64,000 nucleotides of DNA, taken from assembly GCF_026914185.1 (NCBI RefSeq), contig NC_070562.1, positions 4,030,001-4,094,000 on the forward strand, in the 5' to 3' direction. The DNA comes from Puccinia triticina. Taxonomy: Eukaryota; Basidiomycota; Pucciniomycetes; Pucciniales; Pucciniaceae. Both the position numbers and the translations under genes were made by a program. Below, piece by piece: positions 1-9,783 of this stretch (within the stretch, counting starts at the first letter, position 1; every line of letters starts with the position of its first letter). The notes below the pieces were generated by a model. The model saw only the letters and a list, made by a program, of their open reading frames with translations. It did no database searches and was not told where the DNA came from.

Positions 1-2
1 GA

Positions 3-1460
3 CTTCGCCAGGCTCCATTAGTTTGGTACAAGCGACTGTCGACTTACCTGAAGAAACTTGGATTTTCCATCTCAGTCGCGGACCCATGTGTCTTCTATCG
101 CTGGGGGATCACCGGCAAGGAAGACACCCTTGTCTATGCCCACGTGGACGATCTCGTGATCATCAGTAAGAGGCCGCTTGTCTTCAAAGAAGAGATGGAG
201 GCAGAGTTTAAGATCAAATATATGGGCGAGGCCAACTTCTTGCTGGGAATGAATATCAAGCGCACCGCCAACGGACTTCACATCAATCAAGCACAATTCA
301 TTGAGAGGAAACTAGAAGAGTTCGGCTTTGACAAGCTACACCCGGCCACCTGTCCTCTGAGCCCCAAAGCCTACCTGAGACGAGCTACTTCGCAGGAAAT
401 AAGTGAATTTCGGAAAACTGGAATCAGCTATCGTGCGCTGATCGGCTCTCTTAATTACCTAAGCGTCTTAACTAGGCCCGATATTGCCTACGCTGTGAGC
501 TCACTGTCCCAGTATCTGGAAACTCCAGGCATCAATCACTATCATGCGGCAGTCCAGGTATACCGCTACCTATCGGGCACCAAAACTCTCGGCTTGACTT
601 ACCTCAAACAATCCGACAACGCCCTGAAGGCCTTCGTTGACGCGGACTGGGGTAATTGCCCGGACACTCAACGATCCGCTACAGGCTTTGCAATATTGTC
701 AGGCTTGCATCTTCTTGCCTGGAAATCGTCAAAGCAGGCTACAGTCTCCTTGTCAACGACGGAGGCAGAGTATAAGGCGTTGTCTGACCTCGGAAGAGAA
801 CTGGCTTGGCTATCGAATCTGATCTCCGAAGTGAAGACCAGGGAGGAACCACATAACATTCAAGTTCACGTCGACAACAGGGGAGCTATAGATCTGTCAA
901 ACAGTGAAACGTCCCAAAACAGTTTCCGCACCAAACATATGTCGATCCGTCTACACTTCGTCAGGGAACTAGTCCTCCGCAAGCTTATCCAACTCAATTA
1001 CATTTGCACAGACGCGAACGCCGCGGACTTCCTCACCAAGCCCGTTGGCCAAGTCACCATTCGCAGAGCTCTTGACGTCATTGGGATCAAACCCTCGTCG
1101 GAAATTGCTTCAACCTTACCAGCTCGAAGCACGGTGGGCTGTCAAGACTCGGGCTCTGTCCCAGAGCAAAGGAAGCGGAAGGATCTTAACCCTAACCCCG
1201 CAAGGGGGATTGGTGAGTCCACGCGACCCTCAGGCGCATGCATATGCATGTCGCTCCCAGGCGATTGGATTACACTAACGCTAATCCTCCGCTCCTTTCT
1301 AGCCATGTCGACACAAGACGAAGCGCCTAAGCAATACAAACAAGCTCTACCCAATTCAAGGTATGAAGTCTGTTGTATCGTCATAGCTAGGTCAAGCAGT
1401 GCTGACAGGACTTGTTTTCCTTTACAGCACGCTTGCTACCGACGCCAATTCAGAACCTAA
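3..1460 (+). CDS. Ty1/copia Pol C-terminal part: reverse transcriptase end plus RNase H (5' cut by window edge)
   Basis: The open frame enters at base 3 without a start codon, so the gene begins outside the window. The first residues read as the end of a copia reverse transcriptase (RQAPLVWYKRL, then AHVDDLVII, a HVDD form of the YVDD catalytic motif, at about 141-155). Next come the connection (LIGSLNYLSVLTRPDIAYAV) and RNase H (VDADWG, TEAEYKAL, VDNRGAI, TKHMSIRLHFVRE, ADFLTKP), which reach about base 1055. This is the replication enzyme of an LTR retrotransposon. The frame has no stop until 1460. A GTGAGT donor at 1213 and a TTTCTAG acceptor at 1302 make a plausible in-phase intron leading into the downstream recombinase gene. 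No clear 3' LTR was recognised after RNase H. RT/RNase H identity is certain; the 3' end of the gene is not. Confidence 0.9.
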   Translation, partial: LRQAPLVWYKRLSTYLKKLGFSISVADPCVFYRWGITGKEDTLVYAHVDDLVIISKRPLVFKEEMEAEFKIKYMGEANFLLGMNIKRTANGLHINQAQFIERKLEEFGFDKLHPATCPLSPKAYLRRATSQEISEFRKTGISYRALIGSLNYLSVLTRPDIAYAVSSLSQYLETPGINHYHAAVQVYRYLSGTKTLGLTYLKQSDNALKAFVDADWGNCPDTQRSATGFAILSGLHLLAWKSSKQATVSLSTTEAEYKALSDLGRELAWLSNLISEVKTREEPHNIQVHVDNRGAIDLSNSETSQNSFRTKHMSIRLHFVRELVLRKLIQLNYICTDANAADFLTKPVGQVTIRRALDVIGIKPSSEIASTLPARSTVGCQDSGSVPEQRKRKDLNPNPARGIGESTRPSGACICMSLPGDWITLTLILRSFLAMSTQDEAPKQYKQALPNSRYEVCCIVIARSSSADRTCFPLQHACYRRQFRT

Positions 1461-1950
1461 AGGTTCCAGCCTCAGCGACAGGATAACTCAACCCACCTCA
1501 GGTGGTAAGTACCTCGCTGCAGAGCCTATCAGACCAAAGCAGAGAACTTACCGTGAGCTGAATGATGAAACAGACGCCATCTGCTCCGGAAGTCTCGCCA
1601 GTCGAATCGGCTCGTGTTAAGCGCTCTGCCGTTCGATCCTAAGTAAGAGATTCATTCCTTACTAGACTTCCACAAAGGAAGATCCAGTACTGACTGCTCA
1701 AGCAGCTGCCTTCATCAGACGTTTCCGTCCAAATCACGAATACGTGATTCCAGCTGCACCGCAGTTATCTCAACAACCAAATATCCTTTATTTGTTTCAT
1801 ACCAGAGTCGGCCTAGATCCGCTCTTAGGTACTTTTTGTTTCCTTTTTATTTCTTTCCCTCAGTCTCTGGATATGCCAGATAGACCTATCTAATCAAGAA
1901 ATACATTCTTAGTTCTGTGAGATCTTTTACTCCCCGTAGAGACTCCCTAA
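1305..1950 (+). other. Candidate 5' exons of the tyrosine recombinase gene
   Basis: Several short coding-looking stretches separated by GT-AG introns lie here. The first starts at ATG 1305 (MSTQDEAPKQYKQALPNS) and splices from a GTATGA donor at 1361 to the TTTACAG acceptor ending at 1427; the frame then reads TLATDANSEPKGSSLSDRI to a GTAAGT donor at 1505. A later stretch (about 1690-1830) reads DPVLTAQAAAFIRRFRPNHE and continues open to a GTACTT donor near 1831. The exons between these blocks could not be joined in frame with confidence. I infer that they form the N-terminus of the recombinase encoded from 1952. A transcript is needed to settle the model. Confidence 0.4.
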
Positions 1951-1951
1951 G

Positions 1952-3024
1952 TGTCCACCTCCAGACACCCAATGGAACTCAAAAAGATCGCTGACTTTAC
2001 AGCTAACGGAACCAACCCGCTCAACCCAACCAAGAAGCAGGAATTCTACCTCAAGGGGTACGCCTGGAATATGCTAAAAAGCTATAACACTGCCGTCAAG
2101 AAACTCAAGAAAAGTCTGACCCAGAAATACCCAGAAGGTTTCGAACTCCCTCTCACAGACGGCGATATTGAGACGTTCTGCTGTTGGGCTGGGAGAGACG
2201 ACGATAACCCCGAGGGCCACGAAGTCGCTGCCACCACGCTGGTGAAATACCTATCGGGCCTCAAGGCGTGGCATTTTTACCACAAGAAGCCCTACCCAAG
2301 GCAGTGGGAGGACCGTATTGACATCTTCCTCAAAGCTTCAGCGAAAGCCGACGCGTCAACACCCAAGAAAGAGAAGAAAGAGGCGGTCCATCTTCACCAC
2401 CTCTTCTTCCTAGCCGAACAACTGATCGAGGGTACCTCCGAAGAGAAGGCCACACTAGATCTTGCACTTGTGGCGTTTTGGGGGATGGCAAGGTTAGCGG
2501 AACTGACTTATGAGTCGAAGGAGGGGTTGCTAGACAAGTCGATGAAGCTACTCACCTCCGATGTTTCCACAATCGATCCAACCCAAACTGTCCTAACACT
2601 ACGCAGCGCTAAGACTTGTAAACCTGGGGAGACACAACATATAAAGCTGGCGAAGCTACCCCACGCTCTCTGCCCAACTCTGGCGGTTCAGAGGCGACTG
2701 GACAAAGCCGGCGGCAAGAAAACCTCACTCTTTGGTTACAACGTAGACGGAGAACGCCAACACCTAACTCGAGCAGCAGTGATTTCGGTCCTATCCAAGA
2801 CATGGGCACAAGGCGGCTTTCACAAGCTATCCGGCCACTCATTCCAAGTGGGAGGGGCCTCCTTGCGCATGGCCCTAGGAATCAGCACCGAGGAGATATG
2901 TGCCCTAGGGCGGTGGCAATCTAACTGCTACAAGCTCTACATTAGGCAGTATTCCACGGCTCATTTAGATCAATCTCTATCTTTACTGTCCACATTAGAG
3001 GACAGATGGGTAAATGGAAGTTAA
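1952..3024 (+). CDS. Crypton/DIRS-like tyrosine recombinase (main exon)
   Basis: This open frame of about 355 residues (first ATG 1972; likely spliced in after the CTAAG at 1951) has a SAM-like N-terminal core-binding half and a phage-integrase-like catalytic half. Landmarks are WGMARLAEL (box I arginine near residue 181), KLSGHSFQVGGASL (near 293-305) and LGRWQSNCYKLYIRQYS (near 319-335) with candidate nucleophile tyrosines. Proteins of this kind cut and rejoin DNA through a phosphotyrosine link and move Crypton or DIRS-type elements. They are widespread in basidiomycete genomes. In the usual H-x-x-R motif the arginine is glutamine here (HSFQ), so activity is doubtful. The gene sits 0.9 kb after a copia RNase H on the same strand. 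No intact terminal repeats or paired 4-5 bp duplications were recognised. Confidence 0.8.
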
Positions 3025-3368
3025 AAGCATGCGGACGAAGCAGCCTACTCAGGCATTTTGACTAAAAGGAGTGGGATATTGTGCGAGGCTCAGGCTTTTG
3101 GTTTTACGCCAGAGTAGATGGGTCTAGCACTGATCCCCCACTCGCGTCTTTTTTCTTCTGCTCCGGGGGGTTTTCCCTCCTCTTGAGCTTCCGAAGCCCA
3201 GAATGAATTCTGGAGCGTCTCCAGAGCCTTGGGGGACACGGGGTGGAAAGCCCCCCCCCCCCCGACCCACACACGGCTGGCTTGAAGCAACCCTAACGGG
3301 CGCGGGAGGGCTTCCGTAGCCCTTTCCGAGGGCACAAAGCTTGTCCCTCCCCCACCCACTAAGTCCCT
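3025..3368. other. Recombinase 3' flank, no gene seen
   Basis: The stretch contains a C-rich run near 3251-3262 and only shadow ORFs. No terminal repeat, terminator or coding signal was recognised. Confidence 0.5.
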
Positions 3369-4037
3369 GAGAGCATCAGCATTGGTGGCTAGATTAGTTT
3401 GGACTAACTAGCTCGGATTATGCGTGGAATAAGCTAATCCGATCAGCCAACCGCATGGGTGGGGGTTATTGGGTCCGAGGCTGTCGCAGGTTATGTGTTT
3501 AGGTGCCTGTATGTTATGTGTTTGGAACCTAAACACATAGAGCTCATGCTTATGAGCATGTTGAATATTCATTGTGTGTTTAGTCCGAGGACTAGTGAGG
3601 TCTACATGTAGACCCCACTAGCTCCAAACGGAGCTCCGGGTCAAGTTGATCCCAAGTTGATCCGAGCCGATGCGGATGCGGGGGTGTACTAAGTGCCCTA
3701 ATCCGGGCTAACTAGCTCGGATTACGATCGGGATAGGATAATCCGATTGGCCATCCGCATGGGTGGGGATTAGCGAGTCCGAGGCCGTCAGAGGTTATGT
3801 GTTTAGGTGCCTATATGTTATGTGTTTGGCACCTAAACACATAAAGCTCATGCTAACAAGCATGATGCATATTCACTTTGGGATTAGTCCCAGGATTAGT
3901 GGGGTCTAAATTTAGACCCCACTAGCTCCAAACGGAGCTCCGGGCTAAGTTGATCCCCGGTTGATCCAACCCAATGCGGGTGCGGGGTCGAACTAAGTGC
4001 CCTAATCCGGGCTAACTTAGCGCCCGGTGCGGATGGT
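3369..4037. mobile_element. Foldback-type TIR element with two 304-bp tandem units
   Basis: The left end, GAGCATCAGCATTGGTG, has an imperfect inverted partner at the right end (CCGGTGCGGATGGTCT near 4022-4037). Inside are two direct copies of a 304-bp unit (about 3397-3700 and 3701-4004), aligned by blocks such as GCTCGGATTA (3411, 3715) and CCTAATCCGG (3697, 4001). Each unit is full of small palindromes, for example TATGTGTTTAGG versus CCTAAACACATA, GTCTACATGTAGAC, and GAGCTC blocks. There is no coding capacity. Similar TIR starts occur near 37181 and 44994, so this is a dispersed non-autonomous family. The superfamily is unassigned. Confidence 0.6.
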
Positions 4038-4195
4038 CTGAGGGGCTTAGTCACGGTAGTTGCAAGGAATGGACGCGGTCGAACTCTGGGCGGGCAGGGC
4101 CAGGTTGGCGCCCACCCAGCCCAACCTTTCGCCGACCGCGACGTTGGGCCATCGTCAACCCAAGCCCGAATTCAAGCGGTGGTGTAGGAGTTGGG

Positions 4196-4218
4196 TTTTT
4201 TTTTTTTTTTTTTTTTTT
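4196..4218 (-). other. Poly-A tail of the LINE
   Basis: A run of 23 T on the + strand lies about 230 bp beyond the ORF2 stop in the LINE reading direction. It marks the 3' end of the retrotransposed copy. The length and purity of the run suggest a fairly recent insertion. Confidence 0.85.
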
Positions 4219-4445
4219 GAGTGCAGATTTGATTTGACATTGCGCACTATGAATATTCATGTAGAAGAAAAACTGGCTTGGGGTAATGTAACAACCAGCA
4301 CTAACAAATCATAATAGTAGGTATGGCGGAAAATTCTGAGTGGGTACAATCTTGGCTACTAATAAAAGGACAACAGGTTGGAGGAGCGGGGGAGAATAGG
4401 AGAGAAAGGAGAAGGGGAAAAAGAAGAAAAAAAATCATAGGTTCA

Positions 4446-7400
4446 TTATCGAGTGATGTTGTGCGCCTCTTCCTTGCGAAATTGTGGGAGGCGAGCCGAG
4501 GTGGTGAGGAAAGTCTCTGTGGCCTTGAAGGCGTTGGGGTTGTCAAGAAGGGTCCTGCTGTTGAGAGCATATATCCGTTTCTTGCGTAGAAGTCGTCGCA
4601 CCGTCTCCCTCGCTCCATCGTACCTGGAACAAGTTATCAAGTAGTGATCCACAGTTTCTGGGACCCCGCACCTCTCACATATGGGGAAAGGGGAAGCCTT
4701 GCACTTAAATTGGAAGAAATTCAAATTAACGTGCCTTGAGCGCAGCTGATGAAAAGCTGATTGCGTGGGGAAGTCTGCCCGGGGTGCGCCTTTCCAAATT
4801 GGTTGTTTAACCCCTAATCTGGCCTTTGCTGAGATGAGGCTGTTGCAAATTGAATGGTCGAGTAGCACCGGGTTCCTGGCCTCTGCCGCCTTTTTGTCAG
4901 CCAGCTCGTTGCCTTCGACCCCCACGTGTCCTGGACACCACCGGATCATAATGTCAGTTGTCAATGGGATAGAATTTGCCACTTTCTGGATCTGTGTGAG
5001 TAAATACTGCCCCCGGTTTCTTCAGTCGTTCAATAGCCGCCTGGCTGTCGGTAAATACCACAATTTTTTTGATTGTCCGAGCTTTCAGGCCTTCCCTTCC
5101 CAATTCAAGTCCCAGCCTGATTCCCACCAGCTCACATTCGAAATTGGAGGCGGTGCCTGCTGGACCTAAAAATGCCATCTTAGATAGTTTGCCATCAGAT
5201 GAGATTGCCGCCGCCCCTAGGCCCTCCTTGGGGTGGTCAGAGCCGTCAGTAAAGATGATTAGGTGATCGGGTGGATTCAGTGATTCAATGAAAGAAGAGA
5301 CTACGCCTCTAGCTTCCCCCTTTGACACCCTGTCAATACTGAGTTCCAACGGCCGCCGTGGGTACCAAGGGGGGTTGTCTTCCCGTACAAATTGGATTGG
5401 CTCCAGATTCTTTGTTGCCATGGCCGCCAATGCTTCCACGTTGAGGTTTGCCTGTGCCGGGCTGGGGAAAGAGCTTGCCGGGTGCGCCAGCTCGACCCTA
5501 ATCTGCTGCTCGATGGAATTCCCTTCGTGCGCACACCTGGTAAGTTTAGTGAGGAAATAATTGTTAACACGGTTCAAAGCTGTCGTTTTGATGGCCCTAA
5601 AGGGCCGATACTTGTTCAAGTACTTGACCGGGGTGGACTTGAGGACCCCCAAAGCAAACCGAGCCGCCAAGTGTTCAATCAGGTCCAGAATATTTGCGAC
5701 CTTCTGCCTGTTAGTCCGCGTGTACCATACCTGCACTCCATACAGGACTCTGGGCACGAGGACGGCTGAGATGAGGAGCCCTCTTTCCTGCTCCCTGATC
5801 CCCCATCTGGCGCCTCCAATGCGCAGTAGTTGTCCTAGAGTGTCGTCCGCTTTCTTCCTGACTTGGGCGTGCTGTTTACAGAAATTTAGCCTTTCGTCGA
5901 ACCAAATCCCTAACCATTTTACCTCGCGCAGAGGCTCGAGTCTCTGTCCATTGAAAGAAAAGGGAGACTTGGCTGCTTTTGAATGTGTAAATACCACGTA
6001 TTGGGCTTTCTTGCTGTCAAAGATTGCCCCGTGGCTCCTTCCCCAGTCCAGGGAATTCCCCGCAAGCTTCCCCAGCTTATCGTTTGCGTCGTCTAATTGT
6101 TTTCCGGCGGCCAAATGGACGACATCGTCTATGAAACCTAGGGACACCGCGTCCTTATCAAAGTCAAAATCATGGATCAGTAGATCGGCATTGTACAAAA
6201 TATATAGAATGACTGATAAAGGTGACCCCTGGGGGAGCCCCTTATCAACTGGGAACTCAGCTGATATATAATCTTCCAGCCAAAGACGGGTTGAACGTCC
6301 CTCCAGGAATCTTGCGATGATCTTCCAAAGATATGTGGGGCAACCCTTTTGCCAAAGCGAGTGAACCAGCCGGCGCGGATACACCGATGGGTATGCCGAT
6401 TTAACATCTAAAAAGAGAGCCGAGACCAGCTTTCCCTCCCTCCACTTCCTCTTGATCCACATTGTTAGTGCCATCATGGCGTCTTCGCCCCCCCTGCCCC
6501 TCCGGCCTCCCGTGTGGCCTTCTGGCAGGATCCTCTTTGACTCGGCCCAAAAAGTCAGCCTCTCTGCAATGACGGACTCGAAAACCTTACTGAGGGTGCT
6601 GAGTAGAGCGATGGGCCAATAGGCCCCCGGCGTGGTGTAATCTGGTTTGTTGAATTTCCGGATGATCACAGTTGTGGCCTTCCTCCATGAAGTGGGGAAA
6701 AAGTCTTCCCTTACGCATCTGTTGAAGAGATCGGCCAACGGGTCAGCTAACTCTGATGCACATATGGTCAGCAATTCGTTGGGGATGCGATCTGGCCCCG
6801 TGGCCTTCTTCTTAGCAAGCCTGCCCAGAATACTCATGACCTCTTCCCTTGTGATCAGTGGGTAAACCACAAAAGACGACTCCTCCGGGTGAGGGATATC
6901 CGACATATCACAGGTGCTGTTGACCACTGAGGTCCCTTCAAACAGTAGCCTGGCCTGGTCCTCCTTATTCGATGTGAACACTCCGTCTGGGCCCTTGAGG
7001 GGCAGGATACCCCCGCCGCTCCTTGGCTTGGTGAATTGGAGGGCTTGGAAAATCGAGGATGAGTCGGTGGAGGCGAGGAATTCCCGCCAGTGCTGCTGCT
7101 TGAGGTGATTGACCTCCTCCCTGAATTTGCCGTTCCAGAAATTGTATTGATCGGAGTTCTCCTGTGTCGGGATTGCTAGGAGTAGCCGCCAACACTTATT
7201 TCTGATCTTGACCAGGGGGTCCAAAACCCTTTTATCCCACCATTTCTTGGCTTTGCTTGGGTTGACTCGAGCTCGCCTGCCCTGATTCTGCCACGTGGCG
7301 AAAACACTGCCAGTCAAAAGTTCCTCCACTTGGTCGATTGACCTGGGTCCCGCGGAGGTACTTATCTGGGTCAAGGATTCTAGGACGTCTTTCCGGAACC

Positions 7401-8250
7401 GGTCCTTATCCAATTCTGCCGCCTTAGGAGGGATTATTCGAAAACGTGGTTGAGGGGGTGAAAAATTGATGTCAATAACCAGCTTCTGATGGTCCGATCC
7501 GTGGTTTTCCGAGGATGTTTCCGTACCGGCGACCATCTTGGAGGCAAGGAAATTTGCCCATGTGAGGTCGATTGTTGTCCTAGCTCCCCTACTGGAAACA
7601 AAGGTAGGGGTGTCTTTTTGTGAGATCAGTCTAAAGCCATTTTTTCCGCACAAAGAAACCAAGGACTTAGCCATTTTGTGAGTATGGCGGCACCCCGGCG
7701 GGTTCCAGGAGTGGTGATGAAGGTTGGAGTCCATCCCAATCAGGGTAGCAATCTGCCGATTGTTGTGCTGCTGCAGCCAACCATCCAGCTGCTTGATGCC
7801 CATCACTGTACCTGGTTGGTTGTACAAATTGATTACTTGCAAGCGCGAGCTAGTCAGCAATGTCAGTTCCAGAGTGAGAAGAAATTTACTGTTACCCGTC
7901 AGGACTCTTATGTCCTGAGAAGCTATTGATTTTCGGACATACGACACCACTCGGTGTTTGTCCTTAAAATCCTTTGGTTGATGTTCTGGGCTGTAGAAAG
8001 TCCACCATCCCTCGTGGTCCGGTGGTAAGCATGTCAGTGGGTTTATCCAAGGCTCTTGAAGAAGGAGGATGAAAACAGAGTCCAGCTCAGAATTCAAAAT
8101 ACTGTACGTAGTCGCTCGACTGTTGTGACAGTTCAACTGGACAACAGTGGAGGGCAAAAAGTCTGCATTGCAAGGAACAACAGGCAAAGGGATATCTACA
8201 ACTTGGTTATTGGAAACAATAGGTGTTAGCAAGGGGCCTATATTACTCAT
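4446..8250 (-). CDS. LINE ORF2: endonuclease, reverse transcriptase and RNase H (one frameshift)
   Basis: The likely start is ATG at 8250 (MSNIGPLLTP), overlapping the ORF1b stop by 8 nt; a longer open frame upstream is out of frame with ORF1b and probably untranslated. The AP-endonuclease domain shows VQLNCHNS, LLQEPW, GMDSNLHH, IDLTWANF and GSDHQ. The reverse transcriptase shows KKATGPDRIP, LLSTLSKVFE, ALFLDVKSAYPSV, GLPQGSPLS and the catalytic GFIDDVV. RNase H shows IIFTDGSDH, FECELVGIRLGL and VVFTDSQAAI. The frame then runs to a stop at 4954. The correct continuation (MIRWCPGHVGVEGNELAD, then a zinc-finger-like CERCGVPETVDHYLITC) is in another frame, 4982-4446. The shift maps to the C/G run at 5012-5016 inside RNase H. 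With one correction the protein would be about 1265 residues, so the copy is probably inactive or the base call is wrong. Confidence 0.9.
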
Positions 8251-9052
8251 GACGGATATGATTTTTTGAAATAAGCCATGCCCGTTTAACGCCACACGCC
8301 TTATCAAACGGCGTGTGGGATCCCCAAACTTCAGTGTCCTTCCCGTTGTCCCTGCACACCACGCAGACCTTCCCGGCGGTCTCGGTTTGCTGCTGACAGT
8401 CCCTCGTCTCATGCTTTCCGCCACACTTCCCGCACTTAGGATCCGCCCGGCACCACTTTCCGAAGTGGCCCATCTGGAGACACTTGAAGCATTGGGGCGG
8501 GAGTTTCTTGAACCGTTCGACTCTGTGAAAGCTGCCATTCAAAAATAAGCCGCGTTGTTTGACCAACGCATCAGCTATATCAGGATCCGTGAAAGCAATA
8601 ACCACTGTGCCTGCCTGGCGGGGGTCGGCTGGGTCCCGGGAGCCGCCTAGCCATCGCATCTCGAAGATCTTGTCCACTATAAACTGGTTGTGCGAAGCAA
8701 TCGTAATTTTGCCGGTGGCGCCTTCCACGTTGAAGTTCCGAGGGATGCCATGTGCAAGGATAGAGTAGGTGCTGGGGGTGGCTTCGAGGTCCGGGTGGAC
8801 CTGCTTGCTCCACACATGCTTGTTCTTGTTCAGCCATTCCTTATGGTGTCGATTTTTCGAATAGAAAGACACATCACCTGAAGGCAGGAATCGCACTGCC
8901 TTAATCACGACTTTTTCCCCCTGGATGTTCGCATCCAGTTTCTCCAATACATCGTTTGTTTTCCTCACTACACTCTCGGCATCGGCCTCTTTCAACGGTG
9001 CGGTTCCAGTCCTAGAGTGAATGATAGTCATGCCCGGACGCGCCATGGTCAT
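8243..9052 (-). CDS. LINE ORF1, second part: RRM-like and CCHC zinc knuckle nucleic-acid chaperone
   Basis: This 269-residue frame begins MTMARPGMTI. It has an RRM-like middle part (about residues 75-165) and a cysteine cluster (CFKCLQMGHFGKWC, CGKCGGKHETRDC, then CVVC) resembling retroviral-type CCHC knuckles, which bind element RNA. It starts inside the stop of the upstream frame (ATGA overlap at about 9049-9052). It may therefore be the separated C-terminal half of one ORF1 protein, split by a length change in the 11-base G run at 9072-9082. Alternatively it is translated by termination-reinitiation. It overlaps the ORF2 start by 8 nt at its 3' end. Confidence 0.8.
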   Translation of the reverse strand: MTMARPGMTIIHSRTGTAPLKEADAESVVRKTNDVLEKLDANIQGEKVVIKAVRFLPSGDVSFYSKNRHHKEWLNKNKHVWSKQVHPDLEATPSTYSILAHGIPRNFNVEGATGKITIASHNQFIVDKIFEMRWLGGSRDPADPRQAGTVVIAFTDPDIADALVKQRGLFLNGSFHRVERFKKLPPQCFKCLQMGHFGKWCRADPKCGKCGGKHETRDCQQQTETAGKVCVVCRDNGKDTEVWGSHTPFDKACGVKRAWLISKNHIRHE

Positions 9053-9708
9053 ATCAGTTTTGGTGGGTGGAGGGGGGGGGGGTTTGTGGGTTTAGACTTA
9101 GCAGCGGTTGTCGCGTATGACTTCGTAATAGCGGGGGGAGGACGCGTCAGCGGCCCGGTGCGCGTCAGCTGTCCCGCTTCGATAGTGGTCAACCTAGCTC
9201 GGATGTCCCTAAGGTCTTCGATAATCAGCTGCAGCTGGCGCTTCTGTTCGGCCTCGTTCGCCACGAGTTGGATCAGGAATGCCATGGATGCTGCATCTAG
9301 ACCAACGGTACCGTTTTGATTCTTCCTATTTGGGTCCGCTGCTAGGTTCTTGAGAAACTGGAGGGGTGGGGAGTCATCGATTGGGGGGGCTGCCGGTTTG
9401 CTGGGAATGGGTCTGGGGGCGGGTGGGTCCGAAGACGCGTTCATACTGACGTCCATGGACGCGTCGACCTGATCCAGCGCGTCGTTCCTGCTACTGATTA
9501 ATCCCGCCATCGCGGTCGGTGGGATGCCAGGTGGGGGGGGATGGGGGGAGGGTCGCCTGTGGGCATGGGGGGGGAGAGCTGAAGTTCTGTCAATAAGAGA
9601 GGTGATTTTTGGAGATTTGGGGGGTGGGGGCGCGGTTTTTAGAAAATCTTTGGTGGTTGCGGACAGAACTGGAGTTGGGTATGTGCCCAGACGCGCTTGC
9701 AACACCAT
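9049..9708 (-). CDS. LINE ORF1, first part: proline-rich and coiled-coil N-terminal region
   Basis: This 219-residue frame starts at ATG 9708. It is rich in proline, serine and alanine, with a helical, coiled-coil-like stretch near residues 145-190 (AFLIQLVANEAEQKRQLQL). This resembles the N-terminal part of fungal LINE ORF1 proteins, which trimerise and coat RNA. The frame ends just where the RRM-CCHC frame starts. The overlap and the nearby homopolymer suggest that the two were once one protein. Confidence 0.65.
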   Translation of the reverse strand: MVLQARLGTYPTPVLSATTKDFLKTAPPPPKSPKITSLIDRTSALPPHAHRRPSPHPPPPGIPPTAMAGLISSRNDALDQVDASMDVSMNASSDPPAPRPIPSKPAAPPIDDSPPLQFLKNLAADPNRKNQNGTVGLDAASMAFLIQLVANEAEQKRQLQLIIEDLRDIRARLTTIEAGQLTRTGPLTRPPPAITKSYATTAAKSKPTNPPPLHPPKLI

Positions 9709-9783
9709 ACATATTTATGTGGTTGGAATCATCTCAGACTTGGATACCAAGCATCCGACCAGCATTGACCCTTCAAACATCAC

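Larger units (their letters stand above)
4196..9720 (-). mobile_element. LINE (non-LTR) retrotransposon of the Tad/I-like type, nearly full length
   Basis: Read on the minus strand, the element has ORF1 (9708-8243, in two overlapping frames), ORF2 (8250-4446) with apurinic-type endonuclease, reverse transcriptase and RNase H, a short 3' UTR, and a 23-nt poly-A tail (T-run 4196-4218 on the + strand). Endonuclease plus RNase H plus CCHC-bearing ORF1 is typical of fungal Tad1/I-clade LINEs. The 5' boundary is inferred to lie just upstream of ORF1. Target-site duplications were not identified. The insertion end lies within about 65 bp of the start of the F-box gene, so it may carry or disrupt that gene's promoter. 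Confidence 0.9.

Noticed and set aside
1180..1200. Telomere-like CCCTAACCC at about 1187
   Set aside because: A single partial match within the Pol frame, not a telomeric array.
8250..8538. N-terminal extension of LINE ORF2 upstream of 8250
   Set aside because: It is an alternate frame over the CCHC part of ORF1b; the endonuclease homology starts after ATG 8250.
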